64,000 bases of DNA from an uncultured Acetatifactor sp. (GTDB taxonomy: Bacteria; Bacillota; Clostridia; Lachnospirales; Lachnospiraceae), in NCBI GenBank assembly GCA_910585615.1, contig CAJUFO010000006.1, positions 1 through 64,000 of the forward strand, in the 5' to 3' direction. Both the position numbers and the translations under genes were made by a program. Each line of letters begins with the position of its first letter. Within the stretch, counting starts at the first letter, position 1. The notes under the pieces are model-generated. The model saw only the letters and a list, made by a program, of their open reading frames with translations, was not told where the DNA came from and did no database searches. Shown here in pieces: positions 25,269-34,501 of this stretch.

Positions 25269-27173
25269 CTACAGTTCCCTTCTCAGCGCTTCCGCCACTC
25301 TGTGGGCCAGGCGCCGGTAGCCCTCCTCCTGAAAATGGACGCCGTCCGACTTCTGCAGGTTCTCCTCCACGCAGAGCCGGTACAAATCATTGACAGGAAT
25401 TCCATGCTCCGCACAGATTTGTCTTGCCTTCTCATTCAGTTCCCCATAGATTTCGGACGCCTTTTCATCCGTCACCCAATATCCCGCCCTGATGTCCTTC
25501 GCCAGGGGCTCCTTTTCCCCCATGGAAAAATGTCGTGCATCAAATCCTTCCAACTCGTCTTCCGTCAAGCTGCGGCTCAGAGGCGTGGTGGTGGCAAAGA
25601 CGACTTTTGTCCCGGGTGAAATCACATGTATCCAGTCCAGCACCCGCTGAAGGTTCTCGCCGTACTGCTCTACCGTCTGCCCATGGAGATGGATGCCGTT
25701 GTTGAGATGAATCAGACGATAGGGATACCGCTCCAGAGCGATTTCCAACAGGCGCAGGAAATTAGGATGGTGTATGCCCTCGCTGGTGTTCAGCCGGTCT
25801 ATCTGCCATCCGGGCATCAGCTTCTGCACCATGCCCCCATAACCTACGCTGATGGAATCTCCCACCAGGAGAATCCTTTTATCTTCCGGCCCTGTGGGCA
25901 GTGCGATAGACAGGTTCGTCCACTCCGCGGGCTCCCTTTCCAGAGAATCGGACCACGCCGGAACCGGTGACTCTTCTATGTCCTCCATCAGCTCCCCAAG
26001 CCACATGTCCAGTTCCTCCGCCGTATCATATCCCCGGAGCGTTACATCCTGCCCCTTCAGCGCCTCCTTCAGAAAATCAGAAAGCCCCTCCTCTCGCCGG
26101 TACACCCAAATCTGGCCGGCCTCCGGGCACTTTTCTTTCATGTCCCTGACCATATCCGATATCCTGCGCTCCTGCTCCCTGCCGCCCCACAGGCTGTAGA
26201 TCACCCGGCCGATTTCCATCTGCGCCCTGAGATAATCATATAAGCTGACATTTGTGGCATTCGTATACGCCATGGTCTTCTGATTCGTCACTGACCCCGG
26301 CCAGGGAGATGTTCCTATATATCCCAGAGGATACCGGCCCGCAAAAGCCTCCTGGGCCTTCACCACCACCTCCAGATGCTCCATGTCGTGGATTATCAGC
26401 GTCATCGGATATCTGTGTATCCACTGGTCGTTCACCCGCAGTCCATTGCCCTCTGTGGAACAGGAACGATTCTTTCGCAGAAACTCCACAATCGTTGAAG
26501 GATCCTCCAGACTGTGGGGATGGTGTCCGCACTCCGGCTTCATTATGAGCCGAAAAGCCGCCCCGCTTTTCTCATAGGCCCGCTGCAGCAGCAGACCGTT
26601 CTCCTCGTAAGGTACGACTTCGTCCTTCCCACCCGCCACGATAATCAGGGGAACCGACCAGGCAATCAGTTTTCGGACCGCCCTATCCACTGTCTCCAGA
26701 TAATCCTCGTGGGATACATCCTTCCAGAGCTTTCTGCAGTCTTCCCATTCCCCGGAAGAGCCCTCTCCCGAAAAGGCGCCCCCGGGCCAACTGTAAATGT
26801 CCACTACAGGCGCATCCAGATACAGCGCCGCTATCCTTTCCGGATATCCGGCCGCATAATGCAGGGCGTAAAGACCGCCCCTGCTGAAGCCCAGCAGAAT
26901 CGCCTGGGGCCACATGCCATATCTCTCCTGAAGGAATCTCTGAAAAGCCTCCATCAGCGCCACCGCGGTTTCGCTGCCATACAAATCGGATATGCGATAG
27001 TACACGACAGCGTACCCCTTCTCCAGCATGGCCAGGTCTACGCCAGGAAATGCCCCAAAGAACTCCGTGCGCCACAGATATGGATTGCCGGGTTCCCTTT
27101 CTTTCGGAAAAATAATCCCGTACTCATGTTCCCTGTAGCTTCCCGTCTCCATTCCATATCCTTCCCAAACCAT
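25269..27173 (-). CDS. alpha/beta hydrolase - SGNH/GDSL hydrolase fusion (putative glycan esterase)
   Basis: Cytoplasmic two-domain protein of 634 residues. Residues about 1-250 form an alpha/beta hydrolase with nucleophile elbow GFSRGG, acid block GGKDEVV and the His block CGHHPH. Residues about 430-634 form an SGNH hydrolase with GDSISVGYG, NNGIH and DGVHFQEEGY. A middle segment of about 170 residues (PMTLIIHDMEHLEV and onward) has no motif I can name. Both catalytic sets look complete. The ATG at 27173 has AAGGAG at 9 nt, and the open extension to 27413 lacks a ribosome site and overlaps the promoter. It follows the GH29 gene. Removal of acetyl or other esters from fucosylated oligosaccharides is a reasonable inference. 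Confidence 0.8.
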   Translation of the reverse strand: MVWEGYGMETGSYREHEYGIIFPKEREPGNPYLWRTEFFGAFPGVDLAMLEKGYAVVYYRISDLYGSETAVALMEAFQRFLQERYGMWPQAILLGFSRGGLYALHYAAGYPERIAALYLDAPVVDIYSWPGGAFSGEGSSGEWEDCRKLWKDVSHEDYLETVDRAVRKLIAWSVPLIIVAGGKDEVVPYEENGLLLQRAYEKSGAAFRLIMKPECGHHPHSLEDPSTIVEFLRKNRSCSTEGNGLRVNDQWIHRYPMTLIIHDMEHLEVVVKAQEAFAGRYPLGYIGTSPWPGSVTNQKTMAYTNATNVSLYDYLRAQMEIGRVIYSLWGGREQERRISDMVRDMKEKCPEAGQIWVYRREEGLSDFLKEALKGQDVTLRGYDTAEELDMWLGELMEDIEESPVPAWSDSLEREPAEWTNLSIALPTGPEDKRILLVGDSISVGYGGMVQKLMPGWQIDRLNTSEGIHHPNFLRLLEIALERYPYRLIHLNNGIHLHGQTVEQYGENLQRVLDWIHVISPGTKVVFATTTPLSRSLTEDELEGFDARHFSMGEKEPLAKDIRAGYWVTDEKASEIYGELNEKARQICAEHGIPVNDLYRLCVEENLQKSDGVHFQEEGYRRLAHRVAEALRREL

Positions 27174-27213
27174 CTCTTCACGCTCCTTACGTCCTTTTCT
27201 ATTGTCCTTTTTA

Positions 27214-27256
27214 TTGACATCCAGCCCAGAATACCGCTTCCCGCGCCGGATGTCAA
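27214..27256 (-). promoter_or_regulatory. promoter framed by a perfect 9-bp inverted repeat
   Basis: On the minus strand TTGACA (27256-27251) and TATTCT (27233-27228) are 17 nt apart. The promoter is bracketed by TTGACATCC (27214-27222) and GGATGTCAA (27248-27256), a perfect 9-bp inverted repeat with a 25-nt spacer. A dimeric repressor could bind across it. Confidence 0.6.
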
Positions 27257-27427
27257 CCCGTCTGGCCAAAGGAATAATCGGCCGGAATTTCCGCTTCATG
27301 CCATGCCGGCTTCGCGTCCTATACATGGAACGGGCCGCCACATCCGGGAACCTCTCTCCCCTCCAATGTGGCAACCCGCCCTGTTCCAGCCCCGCAGCCG
27401 GTTCCGCGTCCATCCGGCCGCAATTTT

Positions 27428-28723
27428 TTAACGATAAATTGTCATATCCTTTATGACAGGCGTATCCTCCGCCTCCGTGATTTTCAGCCGCGCCCCTCCA
27501 ATCTCCCGGTTCAGGGGTACAATCCTCTTATGCCCGATACATTGAGCGCTGAAGAATTCCTCCCACCCCTCCGATGTCAGAATCTCCACGGTAAAGCTCC
27601 GCACATTCTCCCCATAGTGGATGTCCTCCATCACCACCAGATGCCGGACATGCTCCGGTGCCTCCAGCAGCAGTTCAAACTCCGTTCCCGTGCCCCGGCA
27701 GGAGGCCGCTGGATCCTTGTACAGATCCCTCACCAGTCTGCCGAACCGCTCGAACTGTTCCACATCCTCGAAATGGCCCCTCTTGCTGATGCACATCCCC
27801 ATCAGCAGGTTGGAATTGCGGCCCACGGAGGTGATATAGCGCTCCAGCAGCTCCTCCGGCGCATACACCAGATGCTCTTCGCCCTCCGCCCAGCACCAGC
27901 CGCCTCCGAAGGCCTCCTGCTTCCGGTTGCCCATGTCCGTCTCCGCGGGGATCCAATACTTTCCGCCGGGCTTTCCCACGCCGATTGCATCGTCCTCCTC
28001 CGTGCCGCCGAAGCCGCAGGTGTTGTTGTCAGAGGTGGACCAGCAGTCCATGGGGGCCAGCCCTCTCTCGTTCCCCACCCAGCGCAGGTTCTGGAAATGC
28101 TCCTTGGGCCCCTGGAAGCAGATGGCCCGGGGCTGGTACTTCCGGATCAGGCCCACCACGTCCGGCCCGCCCAGCTCATGGGGAATGACACCTCCGTCGA
28201 ACCAGATTTCGAACAGCTCCCCGTAATTGCCCCAGATTTCCGCCAGCTGGCGTTCCACCATACGGACATAGGCCTGATACTCGTCAGATTGATAATCCAT
28301 AGGCTTGGAATCGTTGATTCCATAATAGCCATTGCATCCTGTGGAATAATACAGTCCCGGCTTGATGCCGTACTTTTTGCAGGATGCGATGAAGTCCTTC
28401 ACGATGTCCGCCCGGCCGTCCCGGTAGGGAGACCTCGCCATAGAATAATCGTTCTCCTTTGTGGGCCACATAGAGAAGCCGGTCACATGGTTGGTCACGA
28501 ACACCGCATACTTAGCGCCCATGCTGGCCGCGGCCTCCAGCCACTGATCCGTGTTCTCGTCTGTAGGAGCGAAATCCTCCGCAGGCATCTTGTCCGGGGA
28601 GCATTTCCACTGGTCGATGGGAATCTCAGGATGGTAGGTCTCCATGCAATGATGGATGATGACCCCCATCTCCATGTTCGCCCATTCCTCCTGCTTCGGA
28701 GTGGGCAGCGGTCTTTGATTCAT
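27428..28723 (-). CDS. alpha-L-fucosidase, GH29 family
   Basis: Cytoplasmic enzyme of 431 residues predicted to release alpha-linked L-fucose. The GH29 TIM barrel is marked by NHVTGFSMWPT (about 78-88), HC/YST blocks and the nucleophile motif EIWFDGG with Asp176. SVGRNSNLLMGMCISKRG closes the barrel, and a C-terminal beta-sandwich of about 100 residues follows. There is no signal peptide, so the substrate must be imported by the ABC system encoded just upstream. AAGGAGG precedes the ATG. The aglycone linkage cannot be told from the sequence. A second GH29 at 32735 is only distantly similar, suggesting complementary linkages. Confidence 0.93.
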   Translation of the reverse strand: MNQRPLPTPKQEEWANMEMGVIIHHCMETYHPEIPIDQWKCSPDKMPAEDFAPTDENTDQWLEAAASMGAKYAVFVTNHVTGFSMWPTKENDYSMARSPYRDGRADIVKDFIASCKKYGIKPGLYYSTGCNGYYGINDSKPMDYQSDEYQAYVRMVERQLAEIWGNYGELFEIWFDGGVIPHELGGPDVVGLIRKYQPRAICFQGPKEHFQNLRWVGNERGLAPMDCWSTSDNNTCGFGGTEEDDAIGVGKPGGKYWIPAETDMGNRKQEAFGGGWCWAEGEEHLVYAPEELLERYITSVGRNSNLLMGMCISKRGHFEDVEQFERFGRLVRDLYKDPAASCRGTGTEFELLLEAPEHVRHLVVMEDIHYGENVRSFTVEILTSEGWEEFFSAQCIGHKRIVPLNREIGGARLKITEAEDTPVIKDMTIYR

Positions 28724-28781
28724 AAGATGAATCCTCCTTTCAACATCGCAACGCGACAGAGCCTAGAACTTCTCCTCGCAC

Positions 28782-29684
28782 TTAGCCCTTCACGGCCCCA
28801 AGCATGATGCCCTTGGAGAAATACTTCTGCATGAAAGGATAGACCATAAAAATCGGGATGACCGTGATGACCGTAATCGTCATCCGCACGCCCATGGGCG
28901 TCAAAAGCTGGCTGGCCGATCCCATCTGATGGATTGCGCTGGTATCCCCCTGCTGCAGCATCTTCGTCAGCTCCTGGGTGGAATTCAGGAATTTATACAG
29001 CAGGTACTGCAGAGTGTTCAGGCTCGTCTTGGACACGTACAGATAATTGTCCATGTAAGAGTTCCACTGTCCCACAGCCGTGAACGTGGCGATGGTGGCC
29101 ACGATGGGCTTGCTCAGGGGCAGGATGATATATCGGTAGACCGTGAACGCGCCCGCGCCGTCCAGGACGGCGGACTCCTCCAGAGAGGCAGGGAGCTGCT
29201 CCACGAAGGTCTTCACCAGAATCACGTTGTAGGCCGACACCACGCCCGGCAGGATATATACCCAGAAGGTATTGACCAGCTTGTAGGCGCTGATCGTCAG
29301 ATAAGTCGGAATCAGTCCGCCGCTGACATACATGGTGATCACCAGCGCGCGGTACAGGAACTTCCTGCCAGGCAGCTCATCCTTGCTGAACAGGTAGCCC
29401 ATAAAGGTACAGGCAAAGACAGACAGAAGCGTTCCGGACAGGGTGCGCGCCACCGAGATGAACAGAGCGCTGCCGATGCCGTTGAGTTCCAGCACCTTCT
29501 TGAAATTATTCAGGGAAAAGCCCTTGAACCAGAAGGTCACCCCTGCCTGGGCCCGGGTGGCATCGCTGAGGGAATAAATCAGGATATACCAGAACGGGTA
29601 GAGACAGATCAGGGCCAGCAGCCCCAGGAATATAGTATTTACCACATGGAAGGCCATGCGGGATGGGGATATCTTTCGATGCAT
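28782..29684 (-). CDS. ABC sugar transporter permease, LplC/YtcP type (CUT1)
   Basis: Inner-membrane permease of 300 residues with about six membrane segments. The EAA loop ESAVLDGA...LPLSKP and the tail KGIMLGAVKG place it in the LplC/YtcP group. The start is set at ATG 29684, 8 nt after AGGAGG; the GTG at 29693 overlaps that ribosome site. It follows its LplB partner by about 12 nt and precedes the GH29 fucosidase, so the importer probably carries fucosylated oligosaccharides (inference from context). Confidence 0.93.
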   Translation of the reverse strand: MHRKISPSRMAFHVVNTIFLGLLALICLYPFWYILIYSLSDATRAQAGVTFWFKGFSLNNFKKVLELNGIGSALFISVARTLSGTLLSVFACTFMGYLFSKDELPGRKFLYRALVITMYVSGGLIPTYLTISAYKLVNTFWVYILPGVVSAYNVILVKTFVEQLPASLEESAVLDGAGAFTVYRYIILPLSKPIVATIATFTAVGQWNSYMDNYLYVSKTSLNTLQYLLYKFLNSTQELTKMLQQGDTSAIHQMGSASQLLTPMGVRMTITVITVIPIFMVYPFMQKYFSKGIMLGAVKG

Positions 29685-29696
29685 AGTTTTCACCTC

Positions 29697-30614
29697 CTAG
29701 ATAATGGTATTCCCTCTGATTTTCTTCGCCAGCTGGTTCGTCCCGAAAATCATCACCAGGGAAATCACGGATTTGATCATGCCGATGGCCGTACTGTAGG
29801 AATAGCTCTTGTTGATCAGGCCCAGCCGGTACACATAGAGATCCAGCACCTCCAGCTTCTTCAGCGTGACCGGATTCTGGAAAATGAAATACTGGTCAAA
29901 TCCAACGCTGATGAAGTTGCCGATGGAGAGCAACAGCAGCACGATGAATGTCTCCGCGATTCCGGGAAGCGTCACATGGAGCATCTGCTGGAAACGCCCT
30001 GCCCCGTCCACGGAAGCCGCCTCATAGAGCTCCTGGGGAATGCCGCTGATGGCGGCCAGATACACGATAGAGCTCCATCCCAGGCTCTTCCAAATCCCCA
30101 GGCAGGTCTGGAACCAGTACACAGAGGACGCACTGGACAGCACATTGGTGGGTTTGCTGATGACGCCCATCCCCATGAGGATTGAATTAATCACACCGTC
30201 TGTGGAAAAAAGGGAAAACGCCAGGGAGTACACGATGACCCAGCTTATAAAATTCGGAAATGTAGTGATGCTCTGGACGAATTTTGAGTATCCCTTATGG
30301 GGCACTTCGTTCAGAAGGATGGCAAATACCAGCGGAAGCGGCATCACGATCAGATTCAGAACAGCGAAGGTCAGCGTGTTCTTGATGACCCTCCACATGT
30401 CCACCGTATCCAGGAAGAACTGTTTGAAATACTTTAATCCCACGAAGTTCTCCGCCGACAGGGAAGAACCGGGGGTATACTGGAAGAAAGAGATGCTCCA
30501 GCCGAACAGCGGCACATAGTTGAACAGAAGCACGAACACCATGAACGGCAGCAGCCAGAATAAAAGCTTGTAATTTTTCTTCTTTTTATAGGTTTTGACA
30601 GCAGCAGTTTTCAC
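29697..30614 (-). CDS. ABC sugar transporter permease, LplB type (CUT1)
   Basis: Inner-membrane permease of 305 residues. The start is the GTG at 30614, 6 nt after AAGGAGG; the upstream TTG at 30635 lacks a ribosome site. A Lys-rich N-terminus precedes about six membrane segments. The EAA loop EAASVDGA and the tail KKIRGNTII fit LplB-type proteins. A 14-bp stem-loop separates it from the upstream binding-protein gene. Confidence 0.93.
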   Translation of the reverse strand: MKTAAVKTYKKKKNYKLLFWLLPFMVFVLLFNYVPLFGWSISFFQYTPGSSLSAENFVGLKYFKQFFLDTVDMWRVIKNTLTFAVLNLIVMPLPLVFAILLNEVPHKGYSKFVQSITTFPNFISWVIVYSLAFSLFSTDGVINSILMGMGVISKPTNVLSSASSVYWFQTCLGIWKSLGWSSIVYLAAISGIPQELYEAASVDGAGRFQQMLHVTLPGIAETFIVLLLLSIGNFISVGFDQYFIFQNPVTLKKLEVLDLYVYRLGLINKSYSYSTAIGMIKSVISLVMIFGTNQLAKKIRGNTII

Positions 30615-30637
30615 TCGACCCCTCCTTATGCACAAGA

Positions 30638-30679
30638 CTGCGGCGGAGCGACCCAGAACAAGTTATCGCTCCGCCGCAG
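30638..30679. terminator. strong intercistronic stem-loop after binding-protein gene
   Basis: A perfect 14-bp inverted repeat (CTGCGGCGGAGCGA and complement) with a 14-nt loop lies between the binding-protein stop and the permease start. No U tract follows it on the minus strand. It is probably an mRNA stabiliser or partial terminator raising the ratio of binding protein to permease. Confidence 0.75.
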
Positions 30680-30692
30680 CATAATCTACAGG

Positions 30693-32534
30693 CTAGTTAA
30701 TGCCATATTTGGATTTCGCATCAGTCAATGCCTTGTAAGCATTGTCATAAGCTTCCTTAGACCATGCGAACAAATCGTCGGAACCCAAAGACTTGCACTC
30801 CTCGATTACCTGCGCCTTGACCTGCTCATACTCTTCCTGGCTGGCAGCCATCACCAAATCCGGAATGTAGCCCTCCAGCAGGCCCTCGATCTGGGTCTTC
30901 TTCGTGCCCATATCCTCAGGCACCTGGGTCAGGACCATGTACAAATCCTTGGTGTCCATGGAGCGGTCTTTCGCAATGCCTTCCGCCACCTGGTTCTGAT
31001 GAACCTGGGCAGGATAGGAAACATTGTATTGCTCGCTGTAGTCTTTCTGCAAAGGATTCAGAGTCTCCGCAAGAGCCTCCGGGCTGTAGGTCAGATTCAG
31101 CATGCTGCCGTCAGAGTGCATCACGGCACCTGATGTAGCGCACCAGTAGTTCAGCCAGCCGCCTGTAGAGGAACCGGCGACACCGGCCTGAGCCATGGCG
31201 TCTCCGCCGTTGGCAAAGAGCTCCTTGCCCGCATCGGTCAGGACAGGTACGCCGTCGGCGCCATACTCCCAATGGACTCCCTCGAATCCGGAGTAGTAAG
31301 TGCGCAGATTGTCTTCGTCATGCATATAATCCAGGACCTGGACTGCCTTTTCGATATTCTTGCACCCGGAATAGATGAAGATGGAGTTGTTCTCCCATCC
31401 CGCGATAGGGTTGCTGGCGTAGTTGGCGCTCATGCCGCCGTTCTCCGGGAATATGCTGACATATCCCTTCAGGGTGTTGGGATCGTTCTTCACTTCCTGG
31501 GAATAATAGTCTCCCACATCCCATGTGCGCAGAGCCCCTGCATATGTACCCTGCACCACCTTCGCCGACAGGTCGTCGGACTTCATGATGAAGAAATCCG
31601 GATCGCACAGGCCCATGTTCCAGGCCTTGTTGAAGAATTCCATGGCCTGCCAGAAGGAAGCCTCATCGTCCGTATACGCATTGTAGACATCGCCGGTAGC
31701 AAGGTTCACCTGCAGACCGGGCACATAGTTCTCGGAATAGCCCAGCTGATAGGTCTTGACCACGTTCCATGACCACAGCCCCGTCCCTACATACTGTCCC
31801 AGTCCGTAGGTGGTTCCGCCGTTGTCATTGGTGGGATGTGCCTCCACCATCTGCTTCAGCACGTTCAGATAATCCTCATCGCTGTTGATGGGAGGGCATC
31901 CCAGCTCCTTATACCAGTCCCAGCGCACCACGTAGCCGCTCCACAGCTCCGAACCCGGGAACTCAGGCCCTGCCTGGCAGCGGGTGAAGTACAGCTTTCC
32001 GTCGCCGTTGCTGAGGAACTCCCTCACCAGATTGTTGCGGTCCTCAAACTTGGCGATATTCGGGGCGATGTCCAGATAATCGTCCAGGCACACAGCCATA
32101 CCCTTATTGAGCACCTGGGGCTCCTTGTACTTGGTGCAGTTCACGATGTCAAAGGTGGCGTCCCCGCTTGCCAGCGCCAGGTCGAACTGTTCATCGGTAA
32201 TCTGGATCAGCTCGATTTTCACGCCCAAATCGTCCTCCATCTGCTTGATGAAGTCGGGAGGCCATACGTCCATATCCGCGGAAGCCTTGCCCGTATGGGC
32301 ATAGGTGATGGTAGGAACATCTCCGGCATCCGCTGCGCCGCCATCGTCCGCGGCCTGGGAATCTCCTGCTCCGTCGTCCGCCTCGTCCGTCTTCTCGGCA
32401 CTGTCCGACTCCTCTGCAGCGCTTCCGCCGGAAGCGGAATCCTGAGAGCCGCTGCCGCCATCCGAGCCGCAGCCGGTGACCATGGCTGTCAGCATCGCTG
32501 CCGCCAGCATAATAGACACTACTTTCTTTCTCAT
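30693..32534 (-). CDS. extracellular solute-binding lipoprotein of CUT1 ABC system
   Basis: Surface lipoprotein of 613 residues with lipobox MVTGC (Cys22). An Asp/Glu/Ser/Ala-rich linker (about 23-72) precedes the type 2 periplasmic-binding fold. AAAGGAGG precedes the ATG. It is the first gene of the transporter unit feeding two permeases and a GH29 fucosidase. Another GH29 gene lies immediately upstream under a promoter with the same upstream element. Capture of fucosylated oligosaccharides is inferred from these neighbours, since ligand residues cannot be read directly. Confidence 0.93.
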   Translation of the reverse strand: MRKKVVSIMLAAAMLTAMVTGCGSDGGSGSQDSASGGSAAEESDSAEKTDEADDGAGDSQAADDGGAADAGDVPTITYAHTGKASADMDVWPPDFIKQMEDDLGVKIELIQITDEQFDLALASGDATFDIVNCTKYKEPQVLNKGMAVCLDDYLDIAPNIAKFEDRNNLVREFLSNGDGKLYFTRCQAGPEFPGSELWSGYVVRWDWYKELGCPPINSDEDYLNVLKQMVEAHPTNDNGGTTYGLGQYVGTGLWSWNVVKTYQLGYSENYVPGLQVNLATGDVYNAYTDDEASFWQAMEFFNKAWNMGLCDPDFFIMKSDDLSAKVVQGTYAGALRTWDVGDYYSQEVKNDPNTLKGYVSIFPENGGMSANYASNPIAGWENNSIFIYSGCKNIEKAVQVLDYMHDEDNLRTYYSGFEGVHWEYGADGVPVLTDAGKELFANGGDAMAQAGVAGSSTGGWLNYWCATSGAVMHSDGSMLNLTYSPEALAETLNPLQKDYSEQYNVSYPAQVHQNQVAEGIAKDRSMDTKDLYMVLTQVPEDMGTKKTQIEGLLEGYIPDLVMAASQEEYEQVKAQVIEECKSLGSDDLFAWSKEAYDNAYKALTDAKSKYGIN

Positions 32535-32564
32535 CTCATATCCTCCTTTAAATATTGTAATTAC

Positions 32565-32680
32565 ATTATAAATTCTGCCGATTTGAAAGTGAATGCACGT
32601 GGCGATTCATATTTTGTAAGATAATTTTCTTTTTTCATCTGTTTTTGTATTATTTTTTGATTTTATCCGATTCTTGTGCA
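32565..32680 (-). promoter_or_regulatory. promoter and upstream element of the fucose-linked ABC operon
   Basis: A TATAAT at 32570-32565 has only a weak -35. At 32585 starts a motif (GAAAGTGAATG) resembling those at 34166 and 40634. An AT-rich block at 32641-32680 matches 34222-34261 at 34 of 40 positions, and both blocks start 71 nt upstream of their TATAAT. This fits activator-dependent transcription. Confidence 0.6.
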
Positions 32681-32734
32681 ATCTTACGATTCTATATGCG
32701 TTATGCATTTGTGAAATATGTCTTTTCACGAATC

Positions 32735-34108
32735 TCACATGATTGCAATATGCTTTAAGTTTACCTCTCCTCTCGCGGCCGTAATCTTTATCAGCAATTT
32801 GTCTATTTTCACACCGCTGTCGTCCAGCAGCCTGTTCTGTTCCGCGAAGGGATCTGTCAACACGCAAATCTTCCTGTTGCCGATAGTCGTCCCCTGGAAC
32901 AGGGGGAACTGGCCCCCGCTGGAGAACACGGCCTCTATGCGGAAGCCTTCCACCCTCTGTCCCACGGATATGTCCTCCATCAGCTCCACATACTTGATTC
33001 GGGGTGTAGGCTGCGCCAGAGTAATCATGTATTCCGGCTGCATGGGATGTCCCGTATCCCTTTTCTCCACCGCCGCCTCCAGGGCCTGTCCGAACTCTCT
33101 GTCCAGAAGCTCCCGCAGCTCCTTCAGGCGCGCCACGTCCCTCTCGTCCAGCAGGCCGTCCCGGTTGGGCGGAATATTCAGGTTCAGACAGGCATTGCCG
33201 CCCACGGAGCTTATGTATATCCGGAACAGCTTCTCCAGGGACTTGGGCTCTTCCTCCTTGTGCCAGAACCACCCCCGCCGGATGGAGGTATTGATCTCCG
33301 AGGGCACGAAGGTCAGCCCCTTGGAGTACAGGATGTTGCTCAGGCCGCCCACATTGCTGTCCGTATTGTACAGATAGGACAGATCCCCCTCCTGTGCCAG
33401 GGGACCTGGCCCTGTCTGCACATCGCCATACCAGCACAGCTCCCCGGGCACCACCGCCCATTCGGAGGCCCTGGCGTTTCCGGCCTCATTGCCGCACCAG
33501 CGCACGTCCGGGCCCCTGTCGAAGAAGATCACGGCATTTGGCTGGTGCTTCCTGACCAGCCCGATATAGCGCCGGAAGTCGTATTCCTGCTTCTTCCCAT
33601 TGGGCCCCTCGCCGCAGGCTCCGTCCAGCCAGACGCAGAACAGCTCGCCGTACTGTGTCAGCAGCTCCTCCAGCTGATTGCAATAGTAATCATTGTATTC
33701 CGGTGTACCGTAATAGGCGCTGTTCCTGTCCCAGGGCGAGAGATAGACTCCGAAGCCGATTCCGGCTTCCCTGCAGGCCTGGGCCGCCTCTCCCACCACG
33801 TCCCTCTTCACGGGACAGTTCTTCACACTGTGTTCCGTGTATCTGGAGGGCCACAGGCAGAAGCCGTCATGGTGCTTGGCCGTCAGTATCATACCCTTCA
33901 TGCCCGCCCCGGAAAGGGCCCGGGCCCACTGGCGGCAGTCCAGATTCTCGGGATTGAAGATGCTCTCAGGCTCCGTGCCGTCTCCCCACTCCCTGTCCGT
34001 AAAGGTGTTCACGCCGAAGTGGATGAACGCGTAGAACTTCCTGTCGAACCATGCAAGCTGCCGCTTTGACGGCACTACATTCGCCGCCTCCCTCAAAAAA
34101 TCAATCAT
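32735..34108 (-). CDS. alpha-L-fucosidase, GH29 family
   Basis: Cytoplasmic enzyme of 457 residues. GH29 marks are FIHFGVNTFTDREWGDG (about 28-44), KHHDGFCLWPS (about 78-88) and the nucleophile motif CVWLDGACGEG with Asp162. SVGGNACLNLNIPPNRDGLL ends the barrel, and a C-terminal beta-sandwich of about 110 residues follows. The ATG at 34108 lies 9 nt after AGGAGG, while the GTG at 34114 is too close to it. The gene has its own promoter but precedes the ABC operon in the same direction. With the second GH29 at 27428 it probably removes fucose from imported glycans in the cytoplasm. Confidence 0.93.
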   Translation of the reverse strand: MIDFLREAANVVPSKRQLAWFDRKFYAFIHFGVNTFTDREWGDGTEPESIFNPENLDCRQWARALSGAGMKGMILTAKHHDGFCLWPSRYTEHSVKNCPVKRDVVGEAAQACREAGIGFGVYLSPWDRNSAYYGTPEYNDYYCNQLEELLTQYGELFCVWLDGACGEGPNGKKQEYDFRRYIGLVRKHQPNAVIFFDRGPDVRWCGNEAGNARASEWAVVPGELCWYGDVQTGPGPLAQEGDLSYLYNTDSNVGGLSNILYSKGLTFVPSEINTSIRRGWFWHKEEEPKSLEKLFRIYISSVGGNACLNLNIPPNRDGLLDERDVARLKELRELLDREFGQALEAAVEKRDTGHPMQPEYMITLAQPTPRIKYVELMEDISVGQRVEGFRIEAVFSSGGQFPLFQGTTIGNRKICVLTDPFAEQNRLLDDSGVKIDKLLIKITAARGEVNLKHIAIM

Positions 34109-34145
34109 TTTCACTTACCTCCTGGCTTCATGATTTTGTCCTTTC

Positions 34146-34261
34146 ATTATAGATTTTGGCTTCTCCGAAAGGAATGTGCGCATCCGTCAATCTTTTGTGG
34201 AATACCGCTGTATTGAGACGTCTTTTTGTATTATCTTTTGATTTTTCCGGATTTTTGTGCA
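34146..34261 (-). promoter_or_regulatory. promoter and upstream element of the GH29 gene
   Basis: TATAAT lies at 34151-34146 on the minus strand. The motif CGAAAGGAATG (plus-strand reading, from 34166) covers the -35 region. The AT-rich block at 34222-34261 is shared with the ABC operon promoter and partly with the one at 51384-51413. Confidence 0.6.
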
Positions 34262-34336
34262 CTTTTGTTCCAATCCAATTCTTTTCAACGTGATTTTCTC
34301 TATTTTAACGGAATATGGCATGGGGAAAATGAATAA

Positions 34337-34365
34337 TTGATTTCCATCCACCGGAATGCTATAAT
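34337..34365 (+). promoter_or_regulatory. sigma-A-like promoter of the sensor kinase gene
   Basis: TTGATT and TATAAT are 17 nt apart. The predicted leader before the kinase ATG at 34502 is about 130 nt. The whole 34109-34501 interval is non-coding and AT-rich and holds the promoters of the two divergent genes; I see no riboswitch or terminator in it. Confidence 0.7.
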
Positions 34366-34501
34366 GTTAACAATGTTTCCGTGTGACAATTGCGGCATAT
34401 TGTCTCTGAGCATATAAGGCCCATTAATATAGCATATGCCCGCGATATATGATATATGACGGCAAAATGACGGAAAAAGCAGAGAGACCAGGAGGTGCCA
34501 C

